Source of the DNA: Xanthobacteraceae bacterium
GTDB taxonomy: Bacteria; Pseudomonadota; Alphaproteobacteria; Rhizobiales; Xanthobacteraceae
Direction: 5' to 3'
DNA: 60,107 nucleotides
Assembly: GCA_024508855.1 (NCBI GenBank)
Contig: JANINJ010000008.1
Location: forward strand, 1-60,107
This document shows positions 18,526-27,702 of the stretch, one piece after another. Position 1 is the first letter of the stretch; every line of letters starts with the position of its first letter. The position numbers and the translations under genes were made by a program. The notes beneath the pieces are model-generated. The model saw nothing but the letters and a program-made list of their open reading frames with translations, did no database searches and was not told where the DNA came from.

Positions 18526-20495
18526 ATCCCGACCCCTACCGCCTTGCTGTTGGTCTTCTTCAAATTTCGGTACCGCGCCAGCGCCCAGAGCGGAAAGAAC
18601 TTTGAGTAGCCATGATATCGCAGGTAAAATACCCGAGGAAAGCCTGTGGCGGTGTATCGCTGCTCGTCCCAGACGCCTTTTTCGGTCTGTGTTGTTATTA
18701 GGTATCGCATTCCCCGTTCCACGGCCGGATTCTCGACTTCCCCAGCCGCCATCAGGCCCAGCAAGGCCCATCCCGTCTGTGAAGCCGTGCTCGGGGCGCC
18801 ATCGAATCGCTTGTAGTCGAGCCGGTAGCTGGACGCGTCCTCGCCCCAGCCCCCATCCTGATTCTGGATCGAGAACAGCCAGTCAACCGCCTTGCGGAAC
18901 ACCGGATCCTGATGGTCGACGCCTGCGGCATTCAACGCGCACAGCACCGACCATGTCCCATAGATGTAGTTCAGGCCCCAGCGGCCGTACCAGGAGCCGT
19001 CCGGAAGCTGGGTCCGGCGCAGATAGGCCACCCCGCCCGCAAGCGCAGGACTGCTCTCCTGCGTCTCGCCAAGCTGGGCCAGCATCGAGACGCAGCGCGC
19101 GGTGACATCCTCGGTTGGCGGATCGAGCAAGGCGCCATGATCCGAGAACGGAATGTTGTTGAGGTAGTATTCGAGATTGTCGACATCGAAGGCAGCCCAG
19201 CCACCATCGCTGCTCTGCATGCCAAGGATCCATTCCTTGGCGCGATCGATCGCCTCGTCATAGTCCTTGCGGCCGGTGCGCCGACGCGATCGATCCATCG
19301 CCATGACCACGACGGCGGTGTCGTCGAGATCGGGATAATGCGGATTGGCGTACTGGAAAGCCCAGCCGCCGGGACGCAGGTCGGGCCGCTTGACCGCCCA
19401 GTCGCCCATCACCTCCAGCTCCTGTTTCGGCAGCAGCCAATCGAGCCCCTGGTCGAGCTTGCGCAACGACTCGTCGTCGTTCGCTTCGCTCAGTGCATGA
19501 CAGGTCAGCGCCGTATCCCAGATCGGCGAGACGCATGGTTGGCAATAGGCTTCGTCGTCATGGATCACCAGCAGCTTGTCGATGCCTCGGCGGGTGATCG
19601 CGCGCGGCGGGTGATCAGGCCCATAACCTAGCGCTTCATACATCATGACGGCGTTGACCATGGGCGGGAAGATCGCGCCGATCCCGTCTTCGCCGTTCAG
19701 CCGCTCCTCGACGAACGCCACGGCGCTGTCGATGGCGCGCTGACGCAGCCGCTTCGGGAACATCGGCTCGACCATACGCAGGACCACGTCGAGACAGCGG
19801 AACAGGTTGAACCAGCCGGCACTCTGATGCGGCGCCTTTGCCAAAAGCCCGATCGACTTCGGATCCTGCAGGAACAGTTCGTCAATGGTGACGCCCTTCG
19901 GATTCTTCGCGCGCACCTTGTACGCTGCCAGCACCATCAGCGGCACGATGGTGGTACGCGCCCAATAGGAAATCTTGTTGAGGTGGAACGGCGACCACAT
20001 CGGCAGCAGCATGATCTCGACCGGCAACACCGGCACGCTGCGCCAGGTCGTTACGCCGAACATCGACAACAGGAAGCGCGTGAACACGTTGCTGTTGATC
20101 GCGCCACCGCGCGACAGGATCGCTTCGCGCGCCCGCACCATGTGCGGCGCATCGATGGAGTCACCGATCATCTTGAGCGCGAAATACGCCTTGACGCTGG
20201 CGCTCATGTCGAATTGGCCGTCGTGTACCAGTGGCCAGCCGCCATGCGCCCCCTGAATCCTGCGCAAATAGGCGGCGATCTTGGCCTCCAGCGGGGCATC
20301 GACCGGTTCAGCCAGATAGTGGCGGAACAGCACGTATTCCGCGGGGATCGTGGCGTCGGCCTCGAGTTCGAACACCCAATGGCCGTCATCCTTCCGAAAG
20401 CCAAGCAAACCTTGCGTCGCCGAGGCGATGCTTTTCTCCAGTACGTCGTTGCCAACGCCAACGGCTGGACTGGTTGAATCCATACTGATCGACAT
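18522..20495 (-). CDS. shc: Squalene-hopene cyclase
   Basis: A 657-residue monotopic membrane triterpene cyclase that folds squalene into hopene and hopanol. The catalytic acid motif is D389-L-D391-D392-T-A. Several QW repeats are visible, such as 'QSSDGGWAAFD', 'QLPDGSWYGRWG' and 'QNQDGGWGED'. The C-terminal 'TGFPRVFYLRYHGYSKFFP' is characteristic. The open frame continues up to 20807 inside hpnE, but the ATG at 20495 with an AGGG site begins a normal N-terminus. It follows hpnE by 19 bases and is coupled to hpnG through ATGTGA. Also called hpnF. Confidence 0.97.
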   Translation of the reverse strand: MSISMDSTSPAVGVGNDVLEKSIASATQGLLGFRKDDGHWVFELEADATIPAEYVLFRHYLAEPVDAPLEAKIAAYLRRIQGAHGGWPLVHDGQFDMSASVKAYFALKMIGDSIDAPHMVRAREAILSRGGAINSNVFTRFLLSMFGVTTWRSVPVLPVEIMLLPMWSPFHLNKISYWARTTIVPLMVLAAYKVRAKNPKGVTIDELFLQDPKSIGLLAKAPHQSAGWFNLFRCLDVVLRMVEPMFPKRLRQRAIDSAVAFVEERLNGEDGIGAIFPPMVNAVMMYEALGYGPDHPPRAITRRGIDKLLVIHDDEAYCQPCVSPIWDTALTCHALSEANDDESLRKLDQGLDWLLPKQELEVMGDWAVKRPDLRPGGWAFQYANPHYPDLDDTAVVVMAMDRSRRRTGRKDYDEAIDRAKEWILGMQSSDGGWAAFDVDNLEYYLNNIPFSDHGALLDPPTEDVTARCVSMLAQLGETQESSPALAGGVAYLRRTQLPDGSWYGRWGLNYIYGTWSVLCALNAAGVDHQDPVFRKAVDWLFSIQNQDGGWGEDASSYRLDYKRFDGAPSTASQTGWALLGLMAAGEVENPAVERGMRYLITTQTEKGVWDEQRYTATGFPRVFYLRYHGYSKFFPLWALARYRNLKKTNSKAVGVGM

Positions 20496-20514
20496 AACCC
20501 TGCCTTCGTTGATC

Positions 20515-21762
20515 TCAGCGTGCAGCCAGCACGAGATCGGCGGCCCGATCGCCGGAACGCACCGATCCTTCGATGGTTGCGGGCAGCCCGGTATCGGTCC
20601 AGTCACCCGCGAGAAACAGGTTCTTCCATTGCGTCGCCGCGCCCGGCCGCAATGCATTCTGCTCGGGCGAGGCTTCGAACGTGGCGCGGCGCTCGCGCAC
20701 GATCTGCCACGCCGGTAACGGCGCTTCGATGCCAGCAACCTTGCAGATGTCGTCCCATATCGCTTGCGCGAGTTCTTCGCGCGGGCGGTCGACGAGACGA
20801 TCGCCACCGCTGATCGTGATCGAGAGCCGATCGGGAAAAGCGAACAGCCATTCGATCAGACCGTTCACCACCCCCATCATCGGAGGCAGATGCGGCGGCG
20901 GCGCGAAGCGGAAATGCGCATTGACGATGGCACAGAATTTGGTCGGCGCGGTCAATCCGGGAAGCAGCGCAGTGGCGGAGCGTGGCGGCACCGCCATCAC
21001 CACCGCATCGTCCGCGCCCAATTCGACCGTTTGGTCGCCGAGCGAGAATGCGTTCACGCGCGCGCCGTCGAACGAAAGGCTACGCGCCTCATGTCCGATC
21101 TCGACACTGCCGCCGCGCTCGCGAATGAAGCGTATCGCCGGGTCGATCAGCACCGAACTCAGTCCATCGCTGGCGATCAGAGGCCGGCAAGCCTGCCCTC
21201 CCGCCAACAGCGTTTCGCGAACGATCGCGCCGGCGAGACCGGCCGAGCCATTCGGCGGATCGATGTTCAGGGCAGCCAGCAACAACGGCCCGACCAGCCG
21301 GTCATAGAGCGGCCCTTCGCACTTGATGACATCCCCGATGCGCGTTTGTGTGCCTGCCCAGGTCAGCGGCGCAAGGCCGAAATAATCGGCCGGGCTCGTA
21401 TCCGGGACACGCCGCGCGGAATCGAACACCCAGAACGGCACGCGGCTGTCGTTGATGCGCAACGTCCAGCGTTTATCCGCCGCCAGATCGATGAAGGAGA
21501 ACCGCGCCTCCGGCGGCCCCTTCAATCCGGCTTCCGAACCGATCTTGCGCGCATAGGCCAGCACGTGATGATTGCCCGACAGCAGAAGATGATTGCCGTT
21601 GTCGATGGTCAGATTGGTTGCGCCGTCGAAATACGAGCGGCAACGGCCGCCGACCTGCTGCGTCGCTTCGTGCACATGCACGATGTGGCCGGCATCTGCC
21701 AGACGCACGCCAGCCGACAGCCCGGAGATACCGGCACCGAGGATATGAACCGTTCGAGACAT
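20515..21762 (-). CDS. hpnE: Hydroxysqualene reductase/dehydroxylase HpnE
   Basis: A 415-residue flavoprotein of the amine-oxidase/phytoene desaturase superfamily. The N-terminal FAD-binding motif 'GAGISGLSAG' (9-18) and the C-terminal 'NLFLAGDWTDTGLPATIEGS' FAD segment are intact. HpnE reduces hydroxysqualene to squalene, the third step after HpnC and HpnD. Its ATG overlaps the hpnD stop by one base (TGATG). Confidence 0.93.
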   Translation of the reverse strand: MSRTVHILGAGISGLSAGVRLADAGHIVHVHEATQQVGGRCRSYFDGATNLTIDNGNHLLLSGNHHVLAYARKIGSEAGLKGPPEARFSFIDLAADKRWTLRINDSRVPFWVFDSARRVPDTSPADYFGLAPLTWAGTQTRIGDVIKCEGPLYDRLVGPLLLAALNIDPPNGSAGLAGAIVRETLLAGGQACRPLIASDGLSSVLIDPAIRFIRERGGSVEIGHEARSLSFDGARVNAFSLGDQTVELGADDAVVMAVPPRSATALLPGLTAPTKFCAIVNAHFRFAPPPHLPPMMGVVNGLIEWLFAFPDRLSITISGGDRLVDRPREELAQAIWDDICKVAGIEAPLPAWQIVRERRATFEASPEQNALRPGAATQWKNLFLAGDWTDTGLPATIEGSVRSGDRAADLVLAAR

Positions 21763-22598
21763 CAGATCACCGCATACCGCGCCAGAATCATCAACTTCGC
21801 CGCAGTGCTGAGACGCACGGGCTCGCGGGGTAGCGCAAATCCGCGCGCCACCAGCCGGTCGAAGATGGCGTGATAGTATTTCGACATGATACGTGGCGCC
21901 CGAACGACCCGGCGCGAATTGCGCGCCATGATCTCATCGGACTTGATGAAGTGCTCGTGCGCCTGCGCCAGCAGCGGCGCACACGCTTTCGGCAACGCCG
22001 AGTCGAGCGCAACCACGCTCGGCTCATTGCCGGTGATGCCAGCGGCGGCAAGTGCCTCGCGCGGCAGATACAGGCGGCCGATCCCTGCGTCTTCATCGAT
22101 ATCGCGCAGAATATTCGTGAGCTGCAGGGCACGGCCGAGATGGTAGGCGAGCAGCTTTCCATCTTCCTCCGGCATGCCGAACACCCGCACCGAGAGACGG
22201 CCGACAGCGCTGGCGACGCGATCGCAGTACAGATCGAGCGTCGCAGCGTCCGGCGCGCGGATGTCGCCGAGTACATCCATTTCCATGCCATCGATCACGG
22301 CGAGGAAATCGGCGCGCTGCAATCCGAATGCGCGCACAGACGGCAAATAGGATTGCAGACGCGGCGGCGGATGCCCTTCGCAAAGTGCGTCGATATCCTG
22401 CCGCCATTGCGCCAAGGCCTCGCTACGTCCCTCGCGCGGGCCGTCGGCATCGGCAATGTCGTCCACCTCACGGCAGAATGTGTAGATCTGGAACATCGCT
22501 TCACGCTGCGCACGCGGCAGAATTCGCATCGCTGCGTAGAACGAACTGCCGGACGCAGACGCCCCGGAACTTGCGTCGGCCGCCGCCTCGATGGTCAT
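21762..22598 (-). CDS. hpnD: Presqualene diphosphate synthase HpnD
   Basis: A 278-residue all-alpha prenyl synthase. The two aspartate-rich diphosphate-binding motifs are present: D46-D-I-A-D50, and 'NILRDIDEDAG' near the middle. HpnD condenses two farnesyl diphosphates to presqualene diphosphate. The N-terminal 16 residues are a low-complexity Ala/Ser stretch. It overlaps hpnC by four bases (ATGA) and hpnE by one. Confidence 0.93.
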   Translation of the reverse strand: MTIEAAADASSGASASGSSFYAAMRILPRAQREAMFQIYTFCREVDDIADADGPREGRSEALAQWRQDIDALCEGHPPPRLQSYLPSVRAFGLQRADFLAVIDGMEMDVLGDIRAPDAATLDLYCDRVASAVGRLSVRVFGMPEEDGKLLAYHLGRALQLTNILRDIDEDAGIGRLYLPREALAAAGITGNEPSVVALDSALPKACAPLLAQAHEHFIKSDEIMARNSRRVVRAPRIMSKYYHAIFDRLVARGFALPREPVRLSTAAKLMILARYAVI

Positions 22599-23473
22599 GC
22601 GCCAGCCGCCCGCTTTGACACCGCGTTTCGGCCCAATACGCGCCGCGTCAGTTCGGCCGCGATGCCGCTGATGCTGTAGCCAAGAAACTCGTACGATTTA
22701 AGGTGAACCCGTTCGCTCAGCGGATCGCGGACCTTGAGCAGCTTTACGATCTTGTCGGCATAGGTCTGGATCACGGAGATTTCCACACCGAGCCGGGTAT
22801 CCTTCACACTGGCGCTCAGCGGCCTGCTCTGCTCGAGCAGCGTTTCGGTACGCTGTGCCAGCCCATGCAGGCAATGCAGTAGCGGCTTCGGAGATTTATC
22901 CTGGCCAAGCATCTCGACCGTGGCGCCTGCGGCTGCCAGCGCGTCGCGCGGGAGATAGACCCGATTGAGATTGCGGAAATCCTTGCCGCAATCCTGCAGA
23001 TGGTTGTTGATCTGCAGACCGGCACATAGCGCGTCGGATGCGGGCCACGTCGAGGTGCTCTCTTCGTGGACATCGAGCATGAAGCGACCGACCGGCATCG
23101 CCGAATAGCGGCAATAGTGGATGACTTCGTCCCAGTCCTCGTAGCGAAGCTTGGTGACATCCATCCGGAACGCAGCCAGCAGATCGAGGGCATGGCGCGG
23201 CGACATCCCGCGTTGCGCCAGAGCCGCCCGTAGCTTGACCGCTTCAGGCTGGCTGCCGCCCTGCCCTAGCAGTTCCCCTTCGAGAAGATCGAGGTGTGCC
23301 AGCTTGTCCTGTTCGCTGAGCGAGTCATGATCGGCGATATCGTCGGCGGTCCGGACAAAATTATAGAAGGCGAGAATCAGTTCCCGGTGCCGCGGATGGA
23401 TGATCCACGACGCGACCGGAAAATTCTCATCGCGATGGGTTTTGCCCGACCGTAATTCACCCGCGGTGGCCAT
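22595..23473 (-). CDS. hpnC: Hydroxysqualene synthase HpnC
   Basis: A 292-residue paralogue of HpnD that converts presqualene diphosphate to hydroxysqualene. Motifs: 'SGKTHRDENFPVASW' at the N-terminus, D44-D-I-A-D48, and the family-specific 'NNHLQDCGKDF' in place of a standard second aspartate motif. A GTG at 23488 is a possible earlier start; the ATG at 23473 suits the family N-terminus. This is the first gene of the coupled hpnC-D-E-shc-G run. Confidence 0.93.
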   Translation of the reverse strand: MATAGELRSGKTHRDENFPVASWIIHPRHRELILAFYNFVRTADDIADHDSLSEQDKLAHLDLLEGELLGQGGSQPEAVKLRAALAQRGMSPRHALDLLAAFRMDVTKLRYEDWDEVIHYCRYSAMPVGRFMLDVHEESTSTWPASDALCAGLQINNHLQDCGKDFRNLNRVYLPRDALAAAGATVEMLGQDKSPKPLLHCLHGLAQRTETLLEQSRPLSASVKDTRLGVEISVIQTYADKIVKLLKVRDPLSERVHLKSYEFLGYSISGIAAELTRRVLGRNAVSKRAAGA

Positions 23474-23620
23474 CAGGAAAAGCTGCACTCGTTCTGGTCA
23501 TTACAAACTGCTGCGCCGCCCCGGGTGGAAACCGCAGCGGCGATCAGCAAGCCTTCATATATGGGTAATTTGCCCGTAAAACCAATGCAATCTGGCAAAT
23601 TATCGCTGCCAGCACAAATC

Positions 23621-23656
23621 ACCGGTCTACCCGCCTGTCCGAGCGGGTAGACCGGT
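23621..23656. terminator. Strong hairpin upstream of hpnC
   Basis: A perfect 14-bp stem with an 8-base loop, followed on the plus strand by CCTTTT. On the minus strand it lies 60 bases after the stop of the Cys-rich protein and before hpnC, so it probably separates these two transcripts. The hpnC promoter should lie between it and 23473. Confidence 0.8.
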
Positions 23657-23715
23657 CCTTTTGTCTTGCAAAGCGTCAATTCAGCGAATTGCGCCCGCCG
23701 GAACGGCGTGCGGCG

Positions 23716-23949
23716 TTATTGGCCGTGGTTCGCGAGCACCTGTGCACAAGCCTTGCTCAGCTTGGCCCGATTCTCCTGAAGGCAGGCCAGAATGGCGAAA
23801 TCACCTTGATCCATCAATTTCCGGCAGTGCCGCGTCACGTCGCGCGCGCAAGCCTTCTGCTCGGCATCGGTTCCGCCGTGCTGCTGTTCGGCCATCGCTG
23901 CAGTCGAGCCGACCATCAGCAGAGCGAATACTAAGAAAAATTTGGGCAT
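23716..23949 (-). CDS. Small periplasmic Cys-rich protein
   Basis: A 77-residue exported protein. Residues 1-20 are a signal peptide ('STAAMA' before the cut). The mature 57 residues carry four cysteines at 34, 42, 56 and 68, spaced C-X7-C-X13-C-X11-C, as in the cysteine-rich GLG1-type repeat. It probably forms two disulfides in a small helical hairpin. Function unknown. The ATG at 23949 has AAGGATC directly upstream; an earlier in-frame start at 24006 would destroy the signal peptide pattern. It lies upstream of hpnC on the same strand but behind a strong hairpin. Confidence 0.75.
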   Translation of the reverse strand: MPKFFLVFALLMVGSTAAMAEQQHGGTDAEQKACARDVTRHCRKLMDQGDFAILACLQENRAKLSKACAQVLANHGQ

Positions 23950-24586
23950 TGTGATCCTTCGTTCTGACAACAGAAAATCCGATCCCGGATGACTCAGTTT
24001 ATCCAAGGCGACACCTTCGTAAGCGATGAGGCTGACCGCAAGTCAAGAATAACTTGCCGATGAAACAGACATTGATGCGGCACCCACGGTAATTCGCTTG
24101 GTGAACATCCGTTCCGCCACGTATCAGTTCTAGGCGTTACTGTTCCGCGGTGCCGATACCGTCATGGGCGCAAGAGCACTTACAAATACGGCTAAATTGG
24201 CGATACAACGGCTCCGTCCTTCTCGACTTTAGTTAAACTTTCTAACAGACTGATTCAAAATAACTATTCCAGTTATAGAATCGTGGTGCGGCGAACAAGT
24301 TCCGACCGAATGTCCGGAACATACGGCGCAAAATGGAGCAGAGCGGCGCCACTTTCGTGATCGACGCACCAGCGAATCTCCATCACTTTAACGGAGTGGA
24401 TCGTCTCGACCGGCTGAGAGCTTGCGATCTGAGACCGCATCAGTGAATTCAGTCACATCCCGCAACATCGGAGCCTGCTAGAACCGTGGGAGATTTTTGA
24501 ACCTTCGCGCCTCGGCGCGCCACTACAACCTGGATGTGGCAGCACATATCTTGCCTTGCCTGCAGTTCATTTTGGGAAAGCTCGAC
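23950..24586. other. 637-base intergenic stretch, no gene recognised
   Basis: The longest gene-free stretch of the window, between divergent small exported proteins. The centre (24215-24285) is AT-rich and includes a 6-bp inverted repeat ATAACT / AGTTAT at 24260-24276. Another short repeat GTTCCG / CGGAAC is near 24300. I see no tRNA, no riboswitch signature and no coding frame with a plausible protein. It may hold promoters, a small RNA or a decayed gene. Confidence 0.4.
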
Positions 24587-25090
24587 ATGAAGTCGTTTGG
24601 TTTTGGGATATCGGTACACACGATCAAGGCCGCAGGGGTAGCTACGGCACTCCTTCTGTCCGTATCGGCTGGACATGCACAATCCGGCCCATTCTCCGGT
24701 TTCAACGGCGCCTGGTCCGGGACCGGCACCGTTTCGCTGTCCGATGGCTCGACCGAGCGGATCCGCTGCAGGGCCAGCTACAAGGTCGATGGCAGCGGTA
24801 ATGGGCTTCGGCAGACGCTGCGTTGCGCCAGCGACAGCTACAAGTTCGATCTGAGCAGCGATGTCACCAGTTCACAGTCCGGAAACGTCACCGGCACCTG
24901 GAGCGAAGCCAGCCGTAACATCAACGGCGACCTACGCGGTCGCGCCGGCGAAGGCCGGATCGACGTCTTCGTCGAAGCCGCCGGCTTTGCCGCCAGCATC
25001 CTCGTCACCACGCGGGGCAACAAGCAATCGGTCTCGATCAACTCAAAAGGCGAGATCCGGGGCGTCACGATCAGCATGGTCAAGAGCTGA
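24587..25090 (+). CDS. Exported protein of unknown function
   Basis: A 167-residue protein with a signal peptide at 1-32 ('SAGHAQ' before the cut) and a beta-rich mature domain: 'FNGAWSGTGTVSLSDGSTER', 'GLRQTLRCASDSYKFDLSS', 'SGNVTGTWSEASRNINGDL'. Two cysteines at about 63 and 80 could pair. The pattern looks like a small lipocalin-like or beta-barrel periplasmic domain seen in Bradyrhizobium-type genomes, but I recognise no characterised family. The ATG at 24587 has GGGAAAG upstream; the frame opens earlier at 24497 without a signal peptide. Only 13 bases separate its stop from the convergent MMPL transporter. Confidence 0.75.
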   Translation: MKSFGFGISVHTIKAAGVATALLLSVSAGHAQSGPFSGFNGAWSGTGTVSLSDGSTERIRCRASYKVDGSGNGLRQTLRCASDSYKFDLSSDVTSSQSGNVTGTWSEASRNINGDLRGRAGEGRIDVFVEAAGFAASILVTTRGNKQSVSINSKGEIRGVTISMVKS

Positions 25091-25103
25091 TCGCCGGACG
25101 AGG

Positions 25104-27473
25104 CTATTCCGCCGGCTTCGGTCGCCGGGCTACGCCGCGGATACGCTGCGACAAGTTGATCAGGAACATCGCGGTCGGTCGCAGGATAAACAAGTCTGCG
25201 ACCAGCGCCGCCACCATGGCGAACGCGCTGAGCCAACCGAACAGCCGCAGCGACGGCAAGTCCGAGAACACCGTCACAACCAGGCCGCAAGCCAGCACCA
25301 CCGTGGTCAGGATCAACGCCGGTCCGACCAGCACCGTCGCACGCTCGACCGCCAGCGCCGGATCGTCGCCGGGCCGCTCTTCGAGCCGCAGGCGGTTGAG
25401 GAAGTGAATCGTCGCGCTCAGTCCCAACCCGAATGACACGGTAAGCGCCACGACGCTGGCAAACTGCAGCCCCTCCCCGAGCGCCCACAGCACGGTGCCC
25501 GACAGCACCACCGGGAAAATGCCGGGCAGGATGCAGGCGAACATCACCACCACCGAGCGGAACGCTAGGCCGATGAAGATCGCCACCAGCGCGAACTCGA
25601 TGGTCAATCCATGATTGAGCTTCTCGATCATGCTGGCGCTGTTGCGCGCCGCAATCGCAGACAAGCCTGTCACCGCGATTTCGTAGCCCGGGTGAGCCTT
25701 CCGGACCGTATTCAGCGCATTGTCGAGCTTGTCCACGACAGGCAGAATCTGGCTGGAATCCTTGTCAGGCACCCGGCCCGAGACGACGACAGCATCCTGA
25801 TCGGCAGAGATGAAGCGCCGCACCAGATGTTTCGGCAGCAGATCGACATATTCCTTCAGCGTCGCGACATCCGAACTGCCGACCTTTTCCTGCAACCAGC
25901 GCCGCAGCGTTTCCAGCGACCACACGTTGCCGACACCGGCCTGCTTTTCGACTTGGTCATGGACCTGGGCGATCGTGGCCAGCGTTTCGGGCGAATAGAG
26001 CGACTGGCCTTTAGGGAATTCGATCAGCACGTCGATCGGATTGGCGCCGGTCAGCTTGGCGTCGAGACGGCCGCTGGCCGCAACCGCCTGCTGCTTGTCA
26101 GGAACCTGATCAGCCAGACGATAGCGCGGCTCAAGATTGGCATAGATCACCGCCAGCCCGCCAACGACGATCACCGCAATGAGGCTGAACAGTCCCGGGC
26201 GGCTGACCATCCGCACCGCGATCCACATGCAGAACCTGCGCAGCGCGTTGACGCCGGCGTCCGCGGTCTTGAACTTGGCCGCAAAGATCTTCTCGTTGCG
26301 CACCAGCAGCACGCCGAATACCGGCACCAGCGACAGCACCGCCAGCAGCGCGATCACCGTCGCAGCAAAACCCGCCTCGCCGAACGTACGGATCAGATCC
26401 GAATTCGAGAACTGCAGCGCAAGGAACGAAATGCCTGCAGTGGCGTGCGTCAACACACAGGCTGGTCCGACAACGCGAACGGCGTTCGTGAACGCGGAGT
26501 ATTTGTCCTCCCCCGCAATCAGCCGGTCGCGCGCGGCAAACGTCAATTGCATGGAGTCCGAGAAACTGATGACCATGATGAGCGGCGTCATCACGTTCAG
26601 GAACATGTTCAGGCTGAAGCCGGCCCAGCCCAACGCACCCAGCGCCAGCAGGATCGCGATCAGCGGCGGGAACGCCGCCACGATCATGAACGATACTTTT
26701 CGGAAGAACACGATGGCGATCAGGCAGCCGGCCAGGATTCCCGCGATGTTGTAGATCAATCCGTCGCGTTCGACCGCATTGCGGATTTCAAGCTGCATGA
26801 CCGGAACGCCAGACAACTCCTTCGACAATCCCGTTCCTTCGAGATCGTCGTTCATCGTCTTGCGGATTTCGGTGACGACCTTGCTCAGGCTGTTGTTGCG
26901 GACGACTTCCGGATCGAGCGCCAGCACGATCAACGCCAAGGTGCCGTCATTTGAGAGGAGCTTGCCGCGGATGATTTCGTTCGACTTCACCGTCTCGATG
27001 AATTTGTCGTAGGCGGCGCCCGTGGGCAGTTCATTCGGGAACAGCGCGGCAGGCAACTTGCCGGCCTCCGGCGCCTGTCGCGCGGAGAACAGCGAGATCA
27101 GTCCGCGCGTGCCGTCGATAAGCTGCAGGTCCGTGACCATGTCGCGCAGCTTCTCAAGGTTGTCACGTTCAAGCAGATTCTTGCCTTCGACCACCACCAG
27201 CACGTCGAACTCGGTCGATGGGAAGCGTTTGGTGACCTCTTCGTACTGGCGATATTCCTGCGTATCGGATCGAAACAACTGGCTCAGTGAGTCATCGATC
27301 TTGATGCGCTGGATGCCGAACGCCGCACCGATACATAACGCCAGCAGGATCAGACATGAGAGGATCGGCGCGCGCACGGCGATCAGTCCGATGCGCTCCA
27401 GCCCGAAGGCAATGCTGGGCAATCGCCGGCCCGGCTTGTTGGCCTCGATGTCGCTTCCGTTCACGTCGTGCAT
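25104..27473 (-). CDS. MMPL/RND-family transporter, HpnN-like paralogue
   Basis: A 789-residue RND superfamily protein: one N-terminal helix, a periplasmic loop, five or six helices ('IVFFRKVSFMIVAAFPPLIA'), a second loop and a second helical block ('LTVSFGLGLSATIHFLNRLR'). The layout is that of MMPL and hopanoid RND exporters, and the protein is distinct from HpnN at 12453-15041. It lies downstream of hpnP on the same strand after 229 bases, so lipid (perhaps methylhopanoid) transport is a reasonable inference. The ATG at 27473 was preferred over a TTG at 27512. Confidence 0.85.
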   Translation of the reverse strand: MHDVNGSDIEANKPGRRLPSIAFGLERIGLIAVRAPILSCLILLALCIGAAFGIQRIKIDDSLSQLFRSDTQEYRQYEEVTKRFPSTEFDVLVVVEGKNLLERDNLEKLRDMVTDLQLIDGTRGLISLFSARQAPEAGKLPAALFPNELPTGAAYDKFIETVKSNEIIRGKLLSNDGTLALIVLALDPEVVRNNSLSKVVTEIRKTMNDDLEGTGLSKELSGVPVMQLEIRNAVERDGLIYNIAGILAGCLIAIVFFRKVSFMIVAAFPPLIAILLALGALGWAGFSLNMFLNVMTPLIMVISFSDSMQLTFAARDRLIAGEDKYSAFTNAVRVVGPACVLTHATAGISFLALQFSNSDLIRTFGEAGFAATVIALLAVLSLVPVFGVLLVRNEKIFAAKFKTADAGVNALRRFCMWIAVRMVSRPGLFSLIAVIVVGGLAVIYANLEPRYRLADQVPDKQQAVAASGRLDAKLTGANPIDVLIEFPKGQSLYSPETLATIAQVHDQVEKQAGVGNVWSLETLRRWLQEKVGSSDVATLKEYVDLLPKHLVRRFISADQDAVVVSGRVPDKDSSQILPVVDKLDNALNTVRKAHPGYEIAVTGLSAIAARNSASMIEKLNHGLTIEFALVAIFIGLAFRSVVVMFACILPGIFPVVLSGTVLWALGEGLQFASVVALTVSFGLGLSATIHFLNRLRLEERPGDDPALAVERATVLVGPALILTTVVLACGLVVTVFSDLPSLRLFGWLSAFAMVAALVADLFILRPTAMFLINLSQRIRGVARRPKPAE

Positions 27474-27702
27474 GCCGGGTCCGATTCTAAGCTGATCTAC
27501 CGCCCGGCCCAAATCCGGTCATCACATCAGCGCGACTCATTGAAAACATGAAATAAATTCGCGGCGCCGAGGTTTAGCAGGTCTGTACGAAGTCGCAAGC
27601 GCAGCATTGGTCGCAGGACATTCTGACACCGCATGACGCATTGTTGCCAAACTGTCATGGGCGGTCGATCGGGATTGTTCCCACAGTTCCTCCGTGGGTC
27701 TG

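Noticed and set aside
20496-20807. Open extension of squalene-hopene cyclase upstream
   Set aside because: Shadow of hpnE; a proper start with ribosome-binding site exists at 20495.
27680-27698. CCCAC...GTGGG hairpin between hpnP and the MMPL transporter
   Set aside because: Only five base pairs and no T-run; too weak to call.
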